A DNA stretch of 64,000 bases from Candidatus Manganitrophaceae bacterium (GTDB lineage: Bacteria; Nitrospirota; Nitrospiria; SBBL01; Manganitrophaceae). Below are positions 9,208 through 17,349 of the stretch, piece by piece (positions within the stretch are counted from its first letter, which is position 1; the number at the start of each line of letters is the position of its first letter). Both the position numbers and the translations under genes were made by a program. The DNA lies in contig JACQEZ010000007.1 of NCBI GenBank assembly GCA_016200325.1, forward strand, positions 248,001 to 312,000. The letters are read 5' to 3'. The notes below the pieces were generated by a model that saw only the letters and a program-made list of their open reading frames with translations, did not search any database and was not told the DNA's origin.

Positions 9208-9754
9208 ACAGCGCCGCGCCGGGTTGCACCGGAAGGGGAAAGCGCCGCCGGAGCGGCCGTCCCTCTTCCAAGAAGATCAGGCTGAATCGCACCGTCTCTT
9301 CCTGCCGTTCCATCATTCCGACCGACCGTCTCAACGAAAAACGCTTCGGCCCCGCACCGCCCGGATTAAAATAGATGACCTCTTCCCGCTGTTCGACCAT
9401 CCCTTTGTGGCTGTGGCCGGAGATCACCACCCGGGGCGCAACCCCGCGCAGCCGTTGCTTCATCGCCTCGGTCGGCTTTAAATAATCCTTCAAGTTGTGG
9501 ATTAAAACGATCTCCCTCCCTTCCCACGCGATCCGCTCCAGGTCGGGAAGCTGGTTCAGCGGGGGGCCGACGTCATTGTTCCCCCGGACGGCGATCACCG
9601 GCGCGATCTGCGCGAGCCCCTTCAAGACCGCCTCGCCCCCAATATCCCCTGCATGGATAATGTGATCGACGCCTGCGAAGATCTGTAACACCTTGGGGTC
9701 GAGCCGTCCGTGGGTGTCTGAGATCACTCCGATTCGGGTCGCGCGGAGTGCCAT
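9176..9754 (-). CDS. YfcE/MJ0936-type metallophosphoesterase
   Basis: A 192-residue calcineurin-like phosphoesterase. Metal ligands are visible as D13 and H15 (SDTHG), D37 (HAGDIGG), N60 (GNND), H86 and the late GHSH motif. Members hydrolyse phosphodiesters in vitro, and the natural substrate is unknown. The last 35 residues after the core are basic and proline-rich and are not typical of the family. Its ATG directly abuts the stop of the DUF4864 gene upstream, so the two form an operon. The 3' end overlaps the convergent DHH gene. Confidence 0.92.
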   Translation of the reverse strand: MALRATRIGVISDTHGRLDPKVLQIFAGVDHIIHAGDIGGEAVLKGLAQIAPVIAVRGNNDVGPPLNQLPDLERIAWEGREIVLIHNLKDYLKPTEAMKQRLRGVAPRVVISGHSHKGMVEQREEVIYFNPGGAGPKRFSLRRSVGMMERQEETVRFSLIFLEEGRPLRRRFPLPVQPGAALFKDQTSMHRQ

Positions 9755-10192
9755 TTAAGAGCTCCTTCCCCTGATGGAGGCGCGCAGCGGGACGATCGCC
9801 ATCTGGTCGATCTTCCATCCCTCGTCTTCATGGATCAGTTGATACTCGGCGGTGATTTTTTTGTGGTTGAAGCCGGTCACTTCGATCCGGGCGACGGCGT
9901 GGGTTCGGCCGGTGTCGAGGTCGATTTGGTCGAAGGTCAGCCGGAGGCTCTTGGTCAGTTGCGGATAGTCGGTCCGAATCCGCTCTTGGAATTGATCTGG
10001 CGAGAATTGGTTTCGGACCTGGGTGGAGGCGAGGTGATAGGCGGTCTCGTAGTCGTTCAAGTTGAAAGCGTCGAGCTGTTGTTGGATGATCGATTGGATC
10101 TCTTCGATCGCGGTGGGGGATTGCGCGGTGGGGGTTTGCGCGGTGCGGGTTGGGATGAAGAGCGCAGACCAGAGGAGAAAGAAGGGGAGCAT
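9755..10192 (-). CDS. Secreted DUF4864-type protein
   Basis: A 145-residue protein with a short signal peptide (about residues 1-18) and a threonine/proline/alanine-rich linker made of small DNA repeats. The folded domain of about 110 residues begins IQSIIQQQLDAFNLNDYETAY and is NTF2-like, as in DUF4864 proteins found in many Gram-negative bacteria. Function is unknown. It is translationally adjacent to the metallophosphoesterase gene, with zero bases between them. Confidence 0.75.
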   Translation of the reverse strand: MLPFFLLWSALFIPTRTAQTPTAQSPTAIEEIQSIIQQQLDAFNLNDYETAYHLASTQVRNQFSPDQFQERIRTDYPQLTKSLRLTFDQIDLDTGRTHAVARIEVTGFNHKKITAEYQLIHEDEGWKIDQMAIVPLRASIRGRSS

Positions 10193-10305
10193 CGGTGTTA
10201 TCCTCAGGATGAGGGGCTATCAATCGAATTATAACCGGATTATAACATGGGGAATGGGGGGCTTTGTAGGGGGCCTGATCGATTTTCGTCGCAGGGCAGA
10301 AACCA

Positions 10306-10320
10306 TGGGGTTCTACCCCA
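10306..10320. repeat. TGGGGT-TCT-ACCCCA hairpin
   Basis: A perfect 6-bp stem with a three-base loop lies in the 293-base gap between the DUF4864 and aldo/keto reductase genes. A closely similar core occurs at 24570-24598. Nothing else coding is visible in 10193-10485. Confidence 0.5.
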
Positions 10321-10445
10321 CACCCGCTGCGGGGCGCCTCGTCGCGCCTCCTTGGGCTTCCCGGACGCCGCAGCTTAGAGATTTAATTCTTTCGCCGACG
10401 GCTGAGAGCTGATGGCGGATCGCTCTCTTCTCCTCCATTCTGAAA

Positions 10446-10486
10446 TCTGAATCCGCAATCCGAAATCGGCATTTCGCAATCGCGCT
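10446..10486. repeat. CCGCAATCCG-family intergenic repeat
   Basis: The segment contains AATCCGCAATCCGAAATC followed by a related half (CATTTCGCAATCGC). It is the third copy of the word family seen at 755-789 and 5673-5730, and it abuts the stop codon of the aldo/keto reductase gene. Confidence 0.6.
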
Positions 10487-11454
10487 CACCATGCGTACGC
10501 CTCCGGGGCTTCTCCGCCGGGGCCGGGCCAGAGGGTATCGAGGGTCTTTTTTGTTTCATCGTCGAGGGTCAGTTTAAGGGCCTGTAGGGAGCCGGTGAGT
10601 TGGTCCATCGTCCGCGGGCCGATGATCGGGGCGGTCACGACGGGGTTGGAGAGCACCCAGGCGAGCGCAACCGCCGAAGGGGATTCGCCGAGTTTTTTGC
10701 AAAGGGCTTCGTATTGGGTCAATCGGGCGCGGTATTTTCCCACTTCCGCTTGAAATTCCTCGCCGCTTCGCCGTCCTTCTTTTGCTTTGGCGAGGGCGCC
10801 GGCCAGCAGGCCGCCGGCGAGCGGGCTGTAGGGGAGCACACCGAGGCCGTAGGCGCGGCAGGCGGGGATCACCTCCAGCTCGATCATCCGGTTCTCCAGG
10901 CTGTAGATGCTCTGCTCGCTGACCAATCCGAGAAAATGGCGTTGCGCGGCAAGCTGGTTGGCGGTGGCGATTTGCCAGGCGGGGAAGTTGCTGCTTCCGA
11001 CATAAAGGACTTTTCCCTGCTGCACTAAAATTTCCATTGCCTGCCAGATCTCCTCCCACGGCGTCTCCGGGTCGATGTGGTGCATCTGATACAGGTCGAG
11101 ATGGTCGGTCTGCAAGCGCCGGAGGCTCTCTTCGCAGGCGCGTCGGATATGATAGGCCGTAAGGCGCCGGTCGTTCTCTCCCTCGCCCATCCGCCCATAC
11201 ACTTTGCTCGCCAAGACGATCTTTTCCCGCCGGCCTCCTTGGGCGAGCCAACGTCCGATGATCTGCTCGGTCCAGCCTTCGCCCCGCTTCCAGCCGTATA
11301 CGTTGGCGGTATCGAAAAAGTTGATTCCGAGCTCCAACGCTTGATCCATGATGGTATGACTTTCCTTTTCGTCCGTCTCCGGCCCGAAGTTCATCGTCCC
11401 GAGACAGAGACGGCTGACCTTGAGTCCCGTTCGTCCCAGTTTTACGTAGTCCAT
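10486..11454 (-). CDS. Aldo/keto reductase
   Basis: A 322-residue NADPH-dependent oxidoreductase of the TIM-barrel AKR superfamily. The catalytic tetrad is readable: D48 and Y53 (FFDTANVYG), K84 (LASK) and H125 (QMHHID). The C-terminal cofactor loop (PIIGPRTMDQL) fits NADP binding. The sequence resembles the YajO/Tas-like branch that acts on small aldehydes and sugars. It stands alone, with repeats on one side and a long gap on the other. A second, different AKR is at 32502-33488. Confidence 0.93.
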   Translation of the reverse strand: MDYVKLGRTGLKVSRLCLGTMNFGPETDEKESHTIMDQALELGINFFDTANVYGWKRGEGWTEQIIGRWLAQGGRREKIVLASKVYGRMGEGENDRRLTAYHIRRACEESLRRLQTDHLDLYQMHHIDPETPWEEIWQAMEILVQQGKVLYVGSSNFPAWQIATANQLAAQRHFLGLVSEQSIYSLENRMIELEVIPACRAYGLGVLPYSPLAGGLLAGALAKAKEGRRSGEEFQAEVGKYRARLTQYEALCKKLGESPSAVALAWVLSNPVVTAPIIGPRTMDQLTGSLQALKLTLDDETKKTLDTLWPGPGGEAPEAYAW

Positions 11455-11594
11455 CGTTCTCTCCAGTTCAAAATAGCGAGGGTCCTAATTGCACCTTAGC
11501 GTATTTTCCCGGACCTATTCAAGCCGCGCTTGCTTTATCGAGGAGGCGGCGCCTGCTGTTCGGTTATTTTTTGGACAGAAAACATCTCTTGGTA

Positions 11595-11624
11595 TTGAAA
11601 ATTACAAAACGCCTACGCTATAAT
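11595..11624 (+). promoter_or_regulatory. Sigma-70 promoter of the kai operon
   Basis: TTGAAA (11595-11600), an 18-base spacer and a consensus TATAAT (11619-11624). It points at kaiC, and no other plus-strand gene lies in between. Transcription would begin near 11631. Confidence 0.7.
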
Positions 11625-11629
11625 TTTTA

Positions 11630-11649
11630 CAGTAGCCAACAAGCTACTG
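11630..11649 (+). promoter_or_regulatory. Dyad CAGTAGC-6-GCTACTG at the kai transcription start
   Basis: A perfect 7-bp inverted repeat with a CAACAA spacer begins six bases after the -10 box, right at the predicted start site. It may be a repressor operator or a 5'-end stem-loop in the mRNA; the sequence alone cannot decide. Confidence 0.5.
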
Positions 11650-11937
11650 TGCAGGGATCCGGATCGGCTCATCTCGATCTGCTATCCACTTGGACATGTG
11701 GGGGAGAAGGCTCCGATCGGATAATCGGCAGCCGGCCTTTGTTCTTCCTGCCGGTTTTTGCGACATACACCATTACCTATTCAACGGGATGCTCTTCCAC
11801 GAGATCGTAGTGCTGCGATTTCAATAGTGGCACGCAATGGTTATGTGTCAGGCACGGCCATTTTTGTCGTATAAAATCGATTTCCTTGAACCGGGTCCCA
11901 CACCTTTCCGCAGCATATAAACAAACGGGGAGATCGA

Positions 11938-13659
11938 ATGCGCTCTAAGAGGAAGATCGTTCGCCGAGGGGATGGGGTAGCAAAATCTCCGACGGCAATC
12001 ACAGGATTGGATGAGATCACCGGAGGGGGGCTGCCGAAGGGACGCCTGACCCTCCTTTGCGGGGGGGCCGGCTGTGGAAAATCGCTGCTGGCGATGGAGT
12101 TCCTCATCAACGGGGCGGTTCACTATAATGAGCCGGGGGCCTTTTTCTCGTTTGAGGAGCGGCCGGACGAGATCGTCGAGAACATCGCCGCCGTCGGTTT
12201 CAACCTCCCGAATCTAATCTCGAAAAAGAAAATCGTGGTCGATTATATCCATGTCGACCGGAATGAAATGGAAGAGATCGGAGAGTATGACCTCGGAGGG
12301 CTCTTCATTCGGATTGAAGAGGCGGTCCGGTCGGTGGGCGCCCGGCGGGTGGTGCTCGATACGATCGAATCGCTCTTCTCGGGGTTGACGAACGAAGCGA
12401 TCCTTCGGTCGGAGGTGAGGCGGCTCTTTCAGTGGCTGAAAGACCAAGGGCTGACCGCCGTGGTGACCGGTGAGCAGGGGATCGGCACCCTCACGCGGCA
12501 GGGCCTGGAGGAGTATGTCTCCGACTGTGTGATCTTCCTCGACCATCGGGTGAAAGACGAGCTCTCGACGCGGCGGCTGCGGGTGGTGAAGTACCGCGGC
12601 TCGGCACACGGAACCAATGAATACCCTTTTCTGATTGAAGAGGGCGGGATCTCGGTCCTCCCGATCACCTCTTATAAATTAGAACATGCCGCCCCGACGG
12701 AGCGGATCTCCTCCGGCATCGCCGGGCTCGATGAGATGTTGGGGGCGAAAGGTTTTTATCGAGGGAGCACGATTTTGATCACCGGCACCGCCGGAACCGG
12801 AAAGACGAGCATCGCCTCCCATTTCGCCCACGCCGCCAGCCGTCAGGGAGAGCGATGCGTCTATTTTACATTCGAAGAGTCGGTTCCCCAGATCCTGCGC
12901 AATATGCGATCGATCGGCCTTCACCTGGAGCCGTGGGTGAAAAAAGGGCTGCTGAAATTTCATGCGGCGCGCCCGACCCTTTCCGGGCTGGAGATGCATC
13001 TCGTCATGATGCACAAGCTGATCAGCGAATTTAAGCCGAGCGTCATTATCATCGATCCGGTCACCAACCTGACGTCGGTCGGACAGACCTCCGAAGTCCA
13101 ACTCATGCTGACCCGCCTGATCAGTTTTTTAAAGATGCACGACGTCACGGCCCTTTTCACCAGCCTCGTCATCAGTGGACATTCGGTCGCTCAGACCGAG
13201 GTCGGCATCTCCTCCCTCATCGACACCTGGATCATGCTGCAGGATCTGGAGAGCGGCGGGGAGCGCAACCGGATCGTGGAGGTGCTTAAATCCCGAGGGA
13301 TGGCCCATTCGAACCAAATCCGGGAGTTCATCTTTACGAGCCGGGGGATTCGCCTGCTCGATGTTTACCTCAGTCCCAGCGGGGTGTTGACCGGCTCGGC
13401 GCGGGTTTCGCAGGAAGCGCAGGACCGTGCGTTCCACCTGGCGCAGCAGCGGGAGAGCGAGCGCAGGGAGCGCGATTCGTTCCGCAAACGCAAAGTGTTG
13501 GAGGCGCAGATCGCGGCCCTGCGGGCGGAGCTGGAGACGGAGGAGAAAGAGTTTTATCGGATTTCTGAAGAGGAAAAACGCCGGATGGAACGCGAGGGGC
13601 GAGACCGGGCCGATCTGGCCCAAAGCCGCAGGGCTCCGGCCCGCTCCAACGGCCACTAA
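11938..13659 (+). CDS. kaiC: KaiC-type double-domain RecA-like ATPase/autokinase
   Basis: A 573-residue clock-type protein with two RecA-like domains. CI has Walker A GGAGCGKS (42-49) and catalytic E73/E74; CII has GTAGTGKT (283-290) and E313/E314. The two autophosphorylation sites, Ser431 and Thr432 in Synechococcus, align with S425 and S426 (GISSLIDT), so the pair here is Ser-Ser. After CII comes LSPSGVLTGSAR and a charged coiled coil of about 80 residues (about 490-573) in place of the short cyanobacterial tail. In Rhodobacter KaiC such a tail pairs hexamers and supports a KaiA-free timer. Two kaiB genes and a kinase follow in the operon; no kaiA is present. Confidence 0.95.
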   Translation: MRSKRKIVRRGDGVAKSPTAITGLDEITGGGLPKGRLTLLCGGAGCGKSLLAMEFLINGAVHYNEPGAFFSFEERPDEIVENIAAVGFNLPNLISKKKIVVDYIHVDRNEMEEIGEYDLGGLFIRIEEAVRSVGARRVVLDTIESLFSGLTNEAILRSEVRRLFQWLKDQGLTAVVTGEQGIGTLTRQGLEEYVSDCVIFLDHRVKDELSTRRLRVVKYRGSAHGTNEYPFLIEEGGISVLPITSYKLEHAAPTERISSGIAGLDEMLGAKGFYRGSTILITGTAGTGKTSIASHFAHAASRQGERCVYFTFEESVPQILRNMRSIGLHLEPWVKKGLLKFHAARPTLSGLEMHLVMMHKLISEFKPSVIIIDPVTNLTSVGQTSEVQLMLTRLISFLKMHDVTALFTSLVISGHSVAQTEVGISSLIDTWIMLQDLESGGERNRIVEVLKSRGMAHSNQIREFIFTSRGIRLLDVYLSPSGVLTGSARVSQEAQDRAFHLAQQRESERRERDSFRKRKVLEAQIAALRAELETEEKEFYRISEEEKRRMEREGRDRADLAQSRRAPARSNGH

Positions 13660-13674
13660 TCGAGGAAAGCTAAA

Positions 13675-14010
13675 ATGAAGCCGAAGAAAACAGGAGAGGC
13701 CTTGAAAGCGGCCCCGAGCCAGAAGGTTTGGACCTTGCGCCTGTATGTGGCGGGACAAACCCCGAAATCGGTCACCGCCTTGTCCAATCTGGAGCGAATT
13801 TGTGAGGCGCATCTTGAGGGGAAGTACCGGATTGAGGTCGTCGATCTTTTAAAGAGCCCGCAGCTCGCCCGCGGGGATCAGATCATCGCGACGCCGACGC
13901 TGGTTCGAAGGCTTCCCCCGCCGGTGAAGAAAATCATCGGCGACCTCTCGAATGCAGACCGGGTGCTGGTCGGACTCGACCTCCGTCCGATCGGAAAGCA
14001 GAGACCCTGA
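13675..14010 (+). CDS. kaiB: KaiB, canonical type
   Basis: A 111-residue thioredoxin-like clock protein that binds KaiC CI after switching fold. It keeps the cyanobacterial landmarks: [10 protein letters not shown] (23-32), [19 protein letters not shown] (80-92) and GLD (100-102), where Gly and Asp correspond to Synechococcus G89 and D91, the residues whose mutation drives the fold switch. It lies 15 bases after kaiC. The N-terminal 18 residues are an unconserved lysine-rich extension. Confidence 0.95.
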   Translation: MKPKKTGEALKAAPSQKVWTLRLYVAGQTPKSVTALSNLERICEAHLEGKYRIEVVDLLKSPQLARGDQIIATPTLVRRLPPPVKKIIGDLSNADRVLVGLDLRPIGKQRP

Positions 14011-14012
14011 GC

Positions 14013-14354
14013 GTGAGCGGAGAGAGCACAAAAAGAGCCGCGGCCTCCGACCTGCCGTCGGAGCGCATCCCGCGCGAGGCGTATCACCTTCGCCTCTTTG
14101 TGACGGGGGCGACGCCGCAGTCGACGCGCGCCATTATTAACCTGAAGGAGCTATGCGAAACATACCTAAAGGGGAGATACAATCTGGAGATATTCGATCT
14201 CTATCAGCAGCCGTCCCTCGCAAAGAAAGAGGGGATCGTCGCGGTGCCGACGCTCATCATGAGAACCCCGGTGCAAAGAAGGCTGGTCGGGGACCTCTCG
14301 GACCGAAACCGCCTTCTTCTCGGATTGGGGCTGCCGGCCGAAAATCAGCCATGA
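14013..14354 (+). CDS. Second, divergent KaiB paralogue
   Basis: A 113-residue KaiB homologue starting at a GTG two bases after the first kaiB stop. It keeps LFVTGATPQS and VGDLSDRNRLL, but the loop equivalent to LPPPVKK is changed (MRTPVQR) and the GLD motif reads GLG (104-106), so the fold-switch Asp is Gly. It probably arose by duplication and specialised, perhaps with a biased fold or a different partner such as the downstream kinase. Its stop overlaps the kinase ATG (ATGA), which implies translational coupling. Confidence 0.92.
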   Translation: MSGESTKRAAASDLPSERIPREAYHLRLFVTGATPQSTRAIINLKELCETYLKGRYNLEIFDLYQQPSLAKKEGIVAVPTLIMRTPVQRRLVGDLSDRNRLLLGLGLPAENQP

Positions 14355-16006
14355 ATACGAAGGGGGTCACAAAGAAAGCGCTGGCCGAAGAGGTGGAGAC
14401 GCTGCGGACCCGCCTTGCGGAGGCGGAGGAGACCCTCCGCGCGATCCGGCAGGGCGAGGTCGACGCCCTCATTGTCAACGGAAAAGAGGGGCCTCGGATC
14501 TTCACGCTCCAGGGGGCGGACCACACCTATCGGATCCTCATCGAGGCGATGGACGAGGCCGCGGCGGTGTTGTCCGACGACGGCACCATCCTCTATGCCA
14601 ACCGCTTTTTCTCCAAAATGCTCCGGGTGCCGCTGGAGAAGGTGATCGGCCATCCGATCGCTCCCTTCATCGCGCCGAAAGATCAAGCGACCTTCGAAGC
14701 GCTTCTCAGGGAAGCGGGGAAGGGGACCCGCAAGGGGGAAATGGCGCTGAAAACGGGAGAGGGAAATCTCCTTTCCGCCTATCTCTCGGTCAACCGGATC
14801 GAGCTCGATCAGGTCCGCCGGATCGGCTTGGTCATCACCGATTTGACCGAGCAGAAGCGGAACGAAGAGATCGTCGCCGCGGAGAAGCTCGCCCGCTCGA
14901 TTTTGGATCAGGCGGCGGAGGCGATCGTCGTCTGCGACGAGGGAGGACGGATCATCCGCGCCAGCCGGATGGCGCATGGGCTCTGCGACCGAAACCCGAT
15001 GCTTCAGCGCTTTGATACGATTTTCCCGCTTCGGCTGATTTCCGATGAAAATGGAACGCTCTCGGAGGAAAGCGATGCGAAGGGCCAACCCTTCTCGATC
15101 TCCTCTGTCCTGGAGGGGGAGGAGATCCAGGGGGTGGAGGCGCGGTTTACACGCGAGGACGGGGAGACCTTCAACCTTTTGGTCAGCGCCGGAAGACTCT
15201 TCGGGGCCGGCAGCCGGAAGATCGGCTGTGTGGTGAGCCTCACCAACATCAGCGAGCGGAAGCGGGCGGAAGAGCTGTTGAAGAGAAAGACCCAGGAGGC
15301 GCAGGAGGCGAGCCGGCTGAAGTCCCATTTCGTCTCGAATGTCTCCCACGAATTACGAACGCCGCTCAACAGCATCATCGGATATACCTATCTGCTGCTC
15401 GATGAAGCGTACGGGGAGCTCCAACGGGCGCAGCGCGCTTCGCTGGAGGCGGTCTCCCGAAACGCAAAGGACCTGCTTCATCTGGTGGATGATCTGCTGA
15501 ACCTCTCCCGGATTGAAGCGGGGAAGCTCTCCCTTCAACTCGAGACGGTGCGTCTCGGTCCTTTGATGGAAGAGATCTTCACCGCGGCGAAACCCCTTTT
15601 GGATGAGAAAGCGTTATCGGCTGAACTTCACCTCCCCGCCGAGGTGCCGAAGATTCAGAGCGATGGGGGAAAGGTCAAGCAGATTCTCGTCAATCTGATC
15701 TCCAACTCCATCAAATTCACCAATAACGGCAAGATCGTTGTCACCGTGGAGGAGCGCGCCAGAAAAGAGGGGGTTGAAATTAGGATTCAAGACAGCGGGA
15801 TCGGGATCCACCCGGAGCAACTTCCGAAGATCTTCGATGCCTTTCATCAAGCCGACGGCGACCTCACCCGAGAGTATGGCGGGGTCGGTCTCGGTTTAAC
15901 CATCGTCAAGGAGTTGGTCTCCTACCTGCACGGCGAGATTCATGTCCAAAGCAAATACGGCGATGGATCGACCTTTATCCTCTTTCTCCCGTATCAATTC
16001 TCGTAA
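14351..16006 (+). CDS. Cytoplasmic PAS-PAS sensor histidine kinase of the kai operon
   Basis: A 551-residue kinase without membrane segments. A short coiled coil (about 8-35) and a linker (RAIRQGEVDAL) lead into PAS domains at about 60-170 and 180-305. The dimerisation domain carries H333 (VSHELRTPLN), and the ATPase domain has the N box (NLISNSIKFT), G1 box (DSGIGI) and G2 box (GVGLGLTI). I start it at ATG 14351, which overlaps the upstream kaiB stop; a longer reading would overlap that whole gene. No response regulator is adjacent. By analogy with SasA or CikA it may read out the KaiBC state, but it lacks a KaiB-like N-terminal domain. Confidence 0.93.
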   Translation: MNTKGVTKKALAEEVETLRTRLAEAEETLRAIRQGEVDALIVNGKEGPRIFTLQGADHTYRILIEAMDEAAAVLSDDGTILYANRFFSKMLRVPLEKVIGHPIAPFIAPKDQATFEALLREAGKGTRKGEMALKTGEGNLLSAYLSVNRIELDQVRRIGLVITDLTEQKRNEEIVAAEKLARSILDQAAEAIVVCDEGGRIIRASRMAHGLCDRNPMLQRFDTIFPLRLISDENGTLSEESDAKGQPFSISSVLEGEEIQGVEARFTREDGETFNLLVSAGRLFGAGSRKIGCVVSLTNISERKRAEELLKRKTQEAQEASRLKSHFVSNVSHELRTPLNSIIGYTYLLLDEAYGELQRAQRASLEAVSRNAKDLLHLVDDLLNLSRIEAGKLSLQLETVRLGPLMEEIFTAAKPLLDEKALSAELHLPAEVPKIQSDGGKVKQILVNLISNSIKFTNNGKIVVTVEERARKEGVEIRIQDSGIGIHPEQLPKIFDAFHQADGDLTREYGGVGLGLTIVKELVSYLHGEIHVQSKYGDGSTFILFLPYQFS

Positions 16007-16089
16007 TAGTAAAAAATTCTCAGGGTCTTTCTTCGAGGTTCGCTGCATTCAGTGCAGGGGATGCGGATCGGGATTCGGGCAAGCGCTCG

Positions 16090-16127
16090 GGCCGGAGCCG
16101 GCAGGGTCTCACCGGCCCCGGCCTTTT
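16090..16127 (+). terminator. Intrinsic terminator of the kai operon
   Basis: A 12-bp GC-rich stem with one mismatch (GGCCGGAGCCGG at 16090-16101 against 16112-16123), followed by TTTT. It lies 83 bases after the kinase stop. Confidence 0.7.
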
Positions 16128-16154
16128 CGGTGGAGCGTTTGGTGTAAATAAAAA

Positions 16155-16577
16155 CTATTTTGTTTTGCCAGCGGGGTTGGCCTCGCTCTGGGCTCCCCCT
16201 TTTGAGGCCGGTTTGTCCTTTCCGGCCGATGATCCGCTCCCTTTATCGGAGTCGGCTGGCGGGCAAGGGGTATGTCCCAGATCGGGTGTTTCTTTGTTGG
16301 AATTTTTGGTGAGCGGGCTGTCGTTGCCGACCGCCTGATCGCGTCTGCCGGTTGTTTGATTGTCAATCCCGGCCGCCTGCTCACTGCTCGACGGCAGCTG
16401 CCCGTTCAATCCCGGAGGGCAATTGGCCGCCGCATTTTGATCGGCGCTCTTTGAAGACCCTTTCGAGGCCGCCGGCGCTTTATCGGGGTGACCTGAATCG
16501 GCCCATCCTAAATTGGTCTGTGCCGCAAACAGGCCGACGGCAAGCGCAAAGACCCCAAGTGCATATCTCGTTTTCAT
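16155..16577 (-). CDS. Small secreted low-complexity protein
   Basis: A 140-residue protein with a clear signal peptide (about residues 1-26, cleavage near GWA). The mature part is hydrophilic and rich in Ser, Gly, Asn, Lys and Pro, with no recognisable domain. Two cysteines (CPPG and CPPA contexts) could form one disulfide. AAAGGAG precedes the ATG by about eight bases. I do not recognise a family. It is convergent with the kai operon. Confidence 0.65.
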   Translation of the reverse strand: MKTRYALGVFALAVGLFAAQTNLGWADSGHPDKAPAASKGSSKSADQNAAANCPPGLNGQLPSSSEQAAGIDNQTTGRRDQAVGNDSPLTKNSNKETPDLGHTPCPPADSDKGSGSSAGKDKPASKGGAQSEANPAGKTK

Positions 16578-16821
16578 ATGAACGTCGCTCCTTTACGTTG
16601 GACCTCCCCGTCCTGTCGCAAAACCGTTCACTCTTATCGTACGGTTTTTCGCGAACGCGGGTCAAGAGACCGCCTCCGCGCCCGCCCAAAGACCGGTACC
16701 CTTAAGACAAAAAGAGATTCCTCGGATAGAATAACGAGGGCCCGATCCTTATTCATCGATCTTATTCATCTTCGGAGTATTTACTGATGCCAGCGAGACT
16801 GCCGCCGGCCGGCCCGATTTT

Positions 16822-17349
16822 TTGATTGCCTTCTTTTTCTTTTCAGCTTGTAACAGCCCTTCTCCTCCCCCCGCTCCGAAAGAAACGCCAAAACAAACAC
16901 CGGCTCCTGTAAAGGCGGCTCACACAGATGCAAGTGAGATTTCTGCAGAGAGACTGGCATTAGTCGGAAAAGTTCTGGTTTTCGGAACCGAAGATCCTGA
17001 TTTTGGAAGTGGAGGGGTTCCGATCGGAAAAGCACAGTGTCCGCTCTGCCATATGTTTTTGCCCGAACAACGTGCTGACCGCGCACCGGTTTTGGTCGGA
17101 CTGGAGGTGCGCTCTCACGACCGGGTCAAGGAGGAGCGGTATAAGATGTTTGCAGCGCGGCTTGCAACGGGAGACCCCAATTCAGGGATCACGCCGCAAG
17201 CGCATACGGGCGGCGAATATATCCTCAAGGATGAGGCCGCTGCCGTGCGAGACGGTTTGGACCGCACCCCGGATGAGAAGGAGGGGGTCTTCTGCAAAGT
17301 TCAGGTCAGACCGTACCGAGCCGTTAGAGGGCCGGTTACTTCTCGCTGA
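16822..17349 (+). CDS. Monoheme c-type cytochrome lipoprotein with apparently frameshifted start
   Basis: The frame encodes a proline-rich linker after a lipobox-like FFFFSAC, then one haem c site (CPLCH) and about 100 residues of unknown fold, including a Met two residues after the haem His. The only in-frame start is a TTG at 16822, which leaves just nine residues before the lipobox Cys, too few for a signal peptide. A better start is the ATG at 16787, preceded by GGAG, but it runs out of frame at a run of six T (16818-16823). One more T would join them into a normal lipoprotein signal (MPARLPPAGPIF then LIAFFFFSAC). The 3' end overlaps the convergent PilZ gene. Confidence 0.75.
   Translation: MIAFFFFSACNSPSPPPAPKETPKQTPAPVKAAHTDASEISAERLALVGKVLVFGTEDPDFGSGGVPIGKAQCPLCHMFLPEQRADRAPVLVGLEVRSHDRVKEERYKMFAARLATGDPNSGITPQAHTGGEYILKDEAAAVRDGLDRTPDEKEGVFCKVQVRPYRAVRGPVTSR

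Larger units (their letters stand above)
11455..11937. other. 483-bp leader/intergenic region before kaiC
   Basis: No convincing gene is visible. It holds the promoter at 11595-11624 and the dyad at 11630-11649 described separately. About 290 bases of untranslated leader then run to the kaiC start, where GGGGAG sits five bases before the ATG. A second promoter nearer the gene cannot be excluded. Confidence 0.6.

Noticed and set aside
11571-11810. An open frame of 79 codons in the kai leader
   Set aside because: It overlaps the promoter and dyad, has no Shine-Dalgarno and no recognisable protein character.
16578-16786. Possible gene between the secreted low-complexity protein and the haem lipoprotein
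   Set aside because: Only short frames without Shine-Dalgarno; it is likely promoter region for both.
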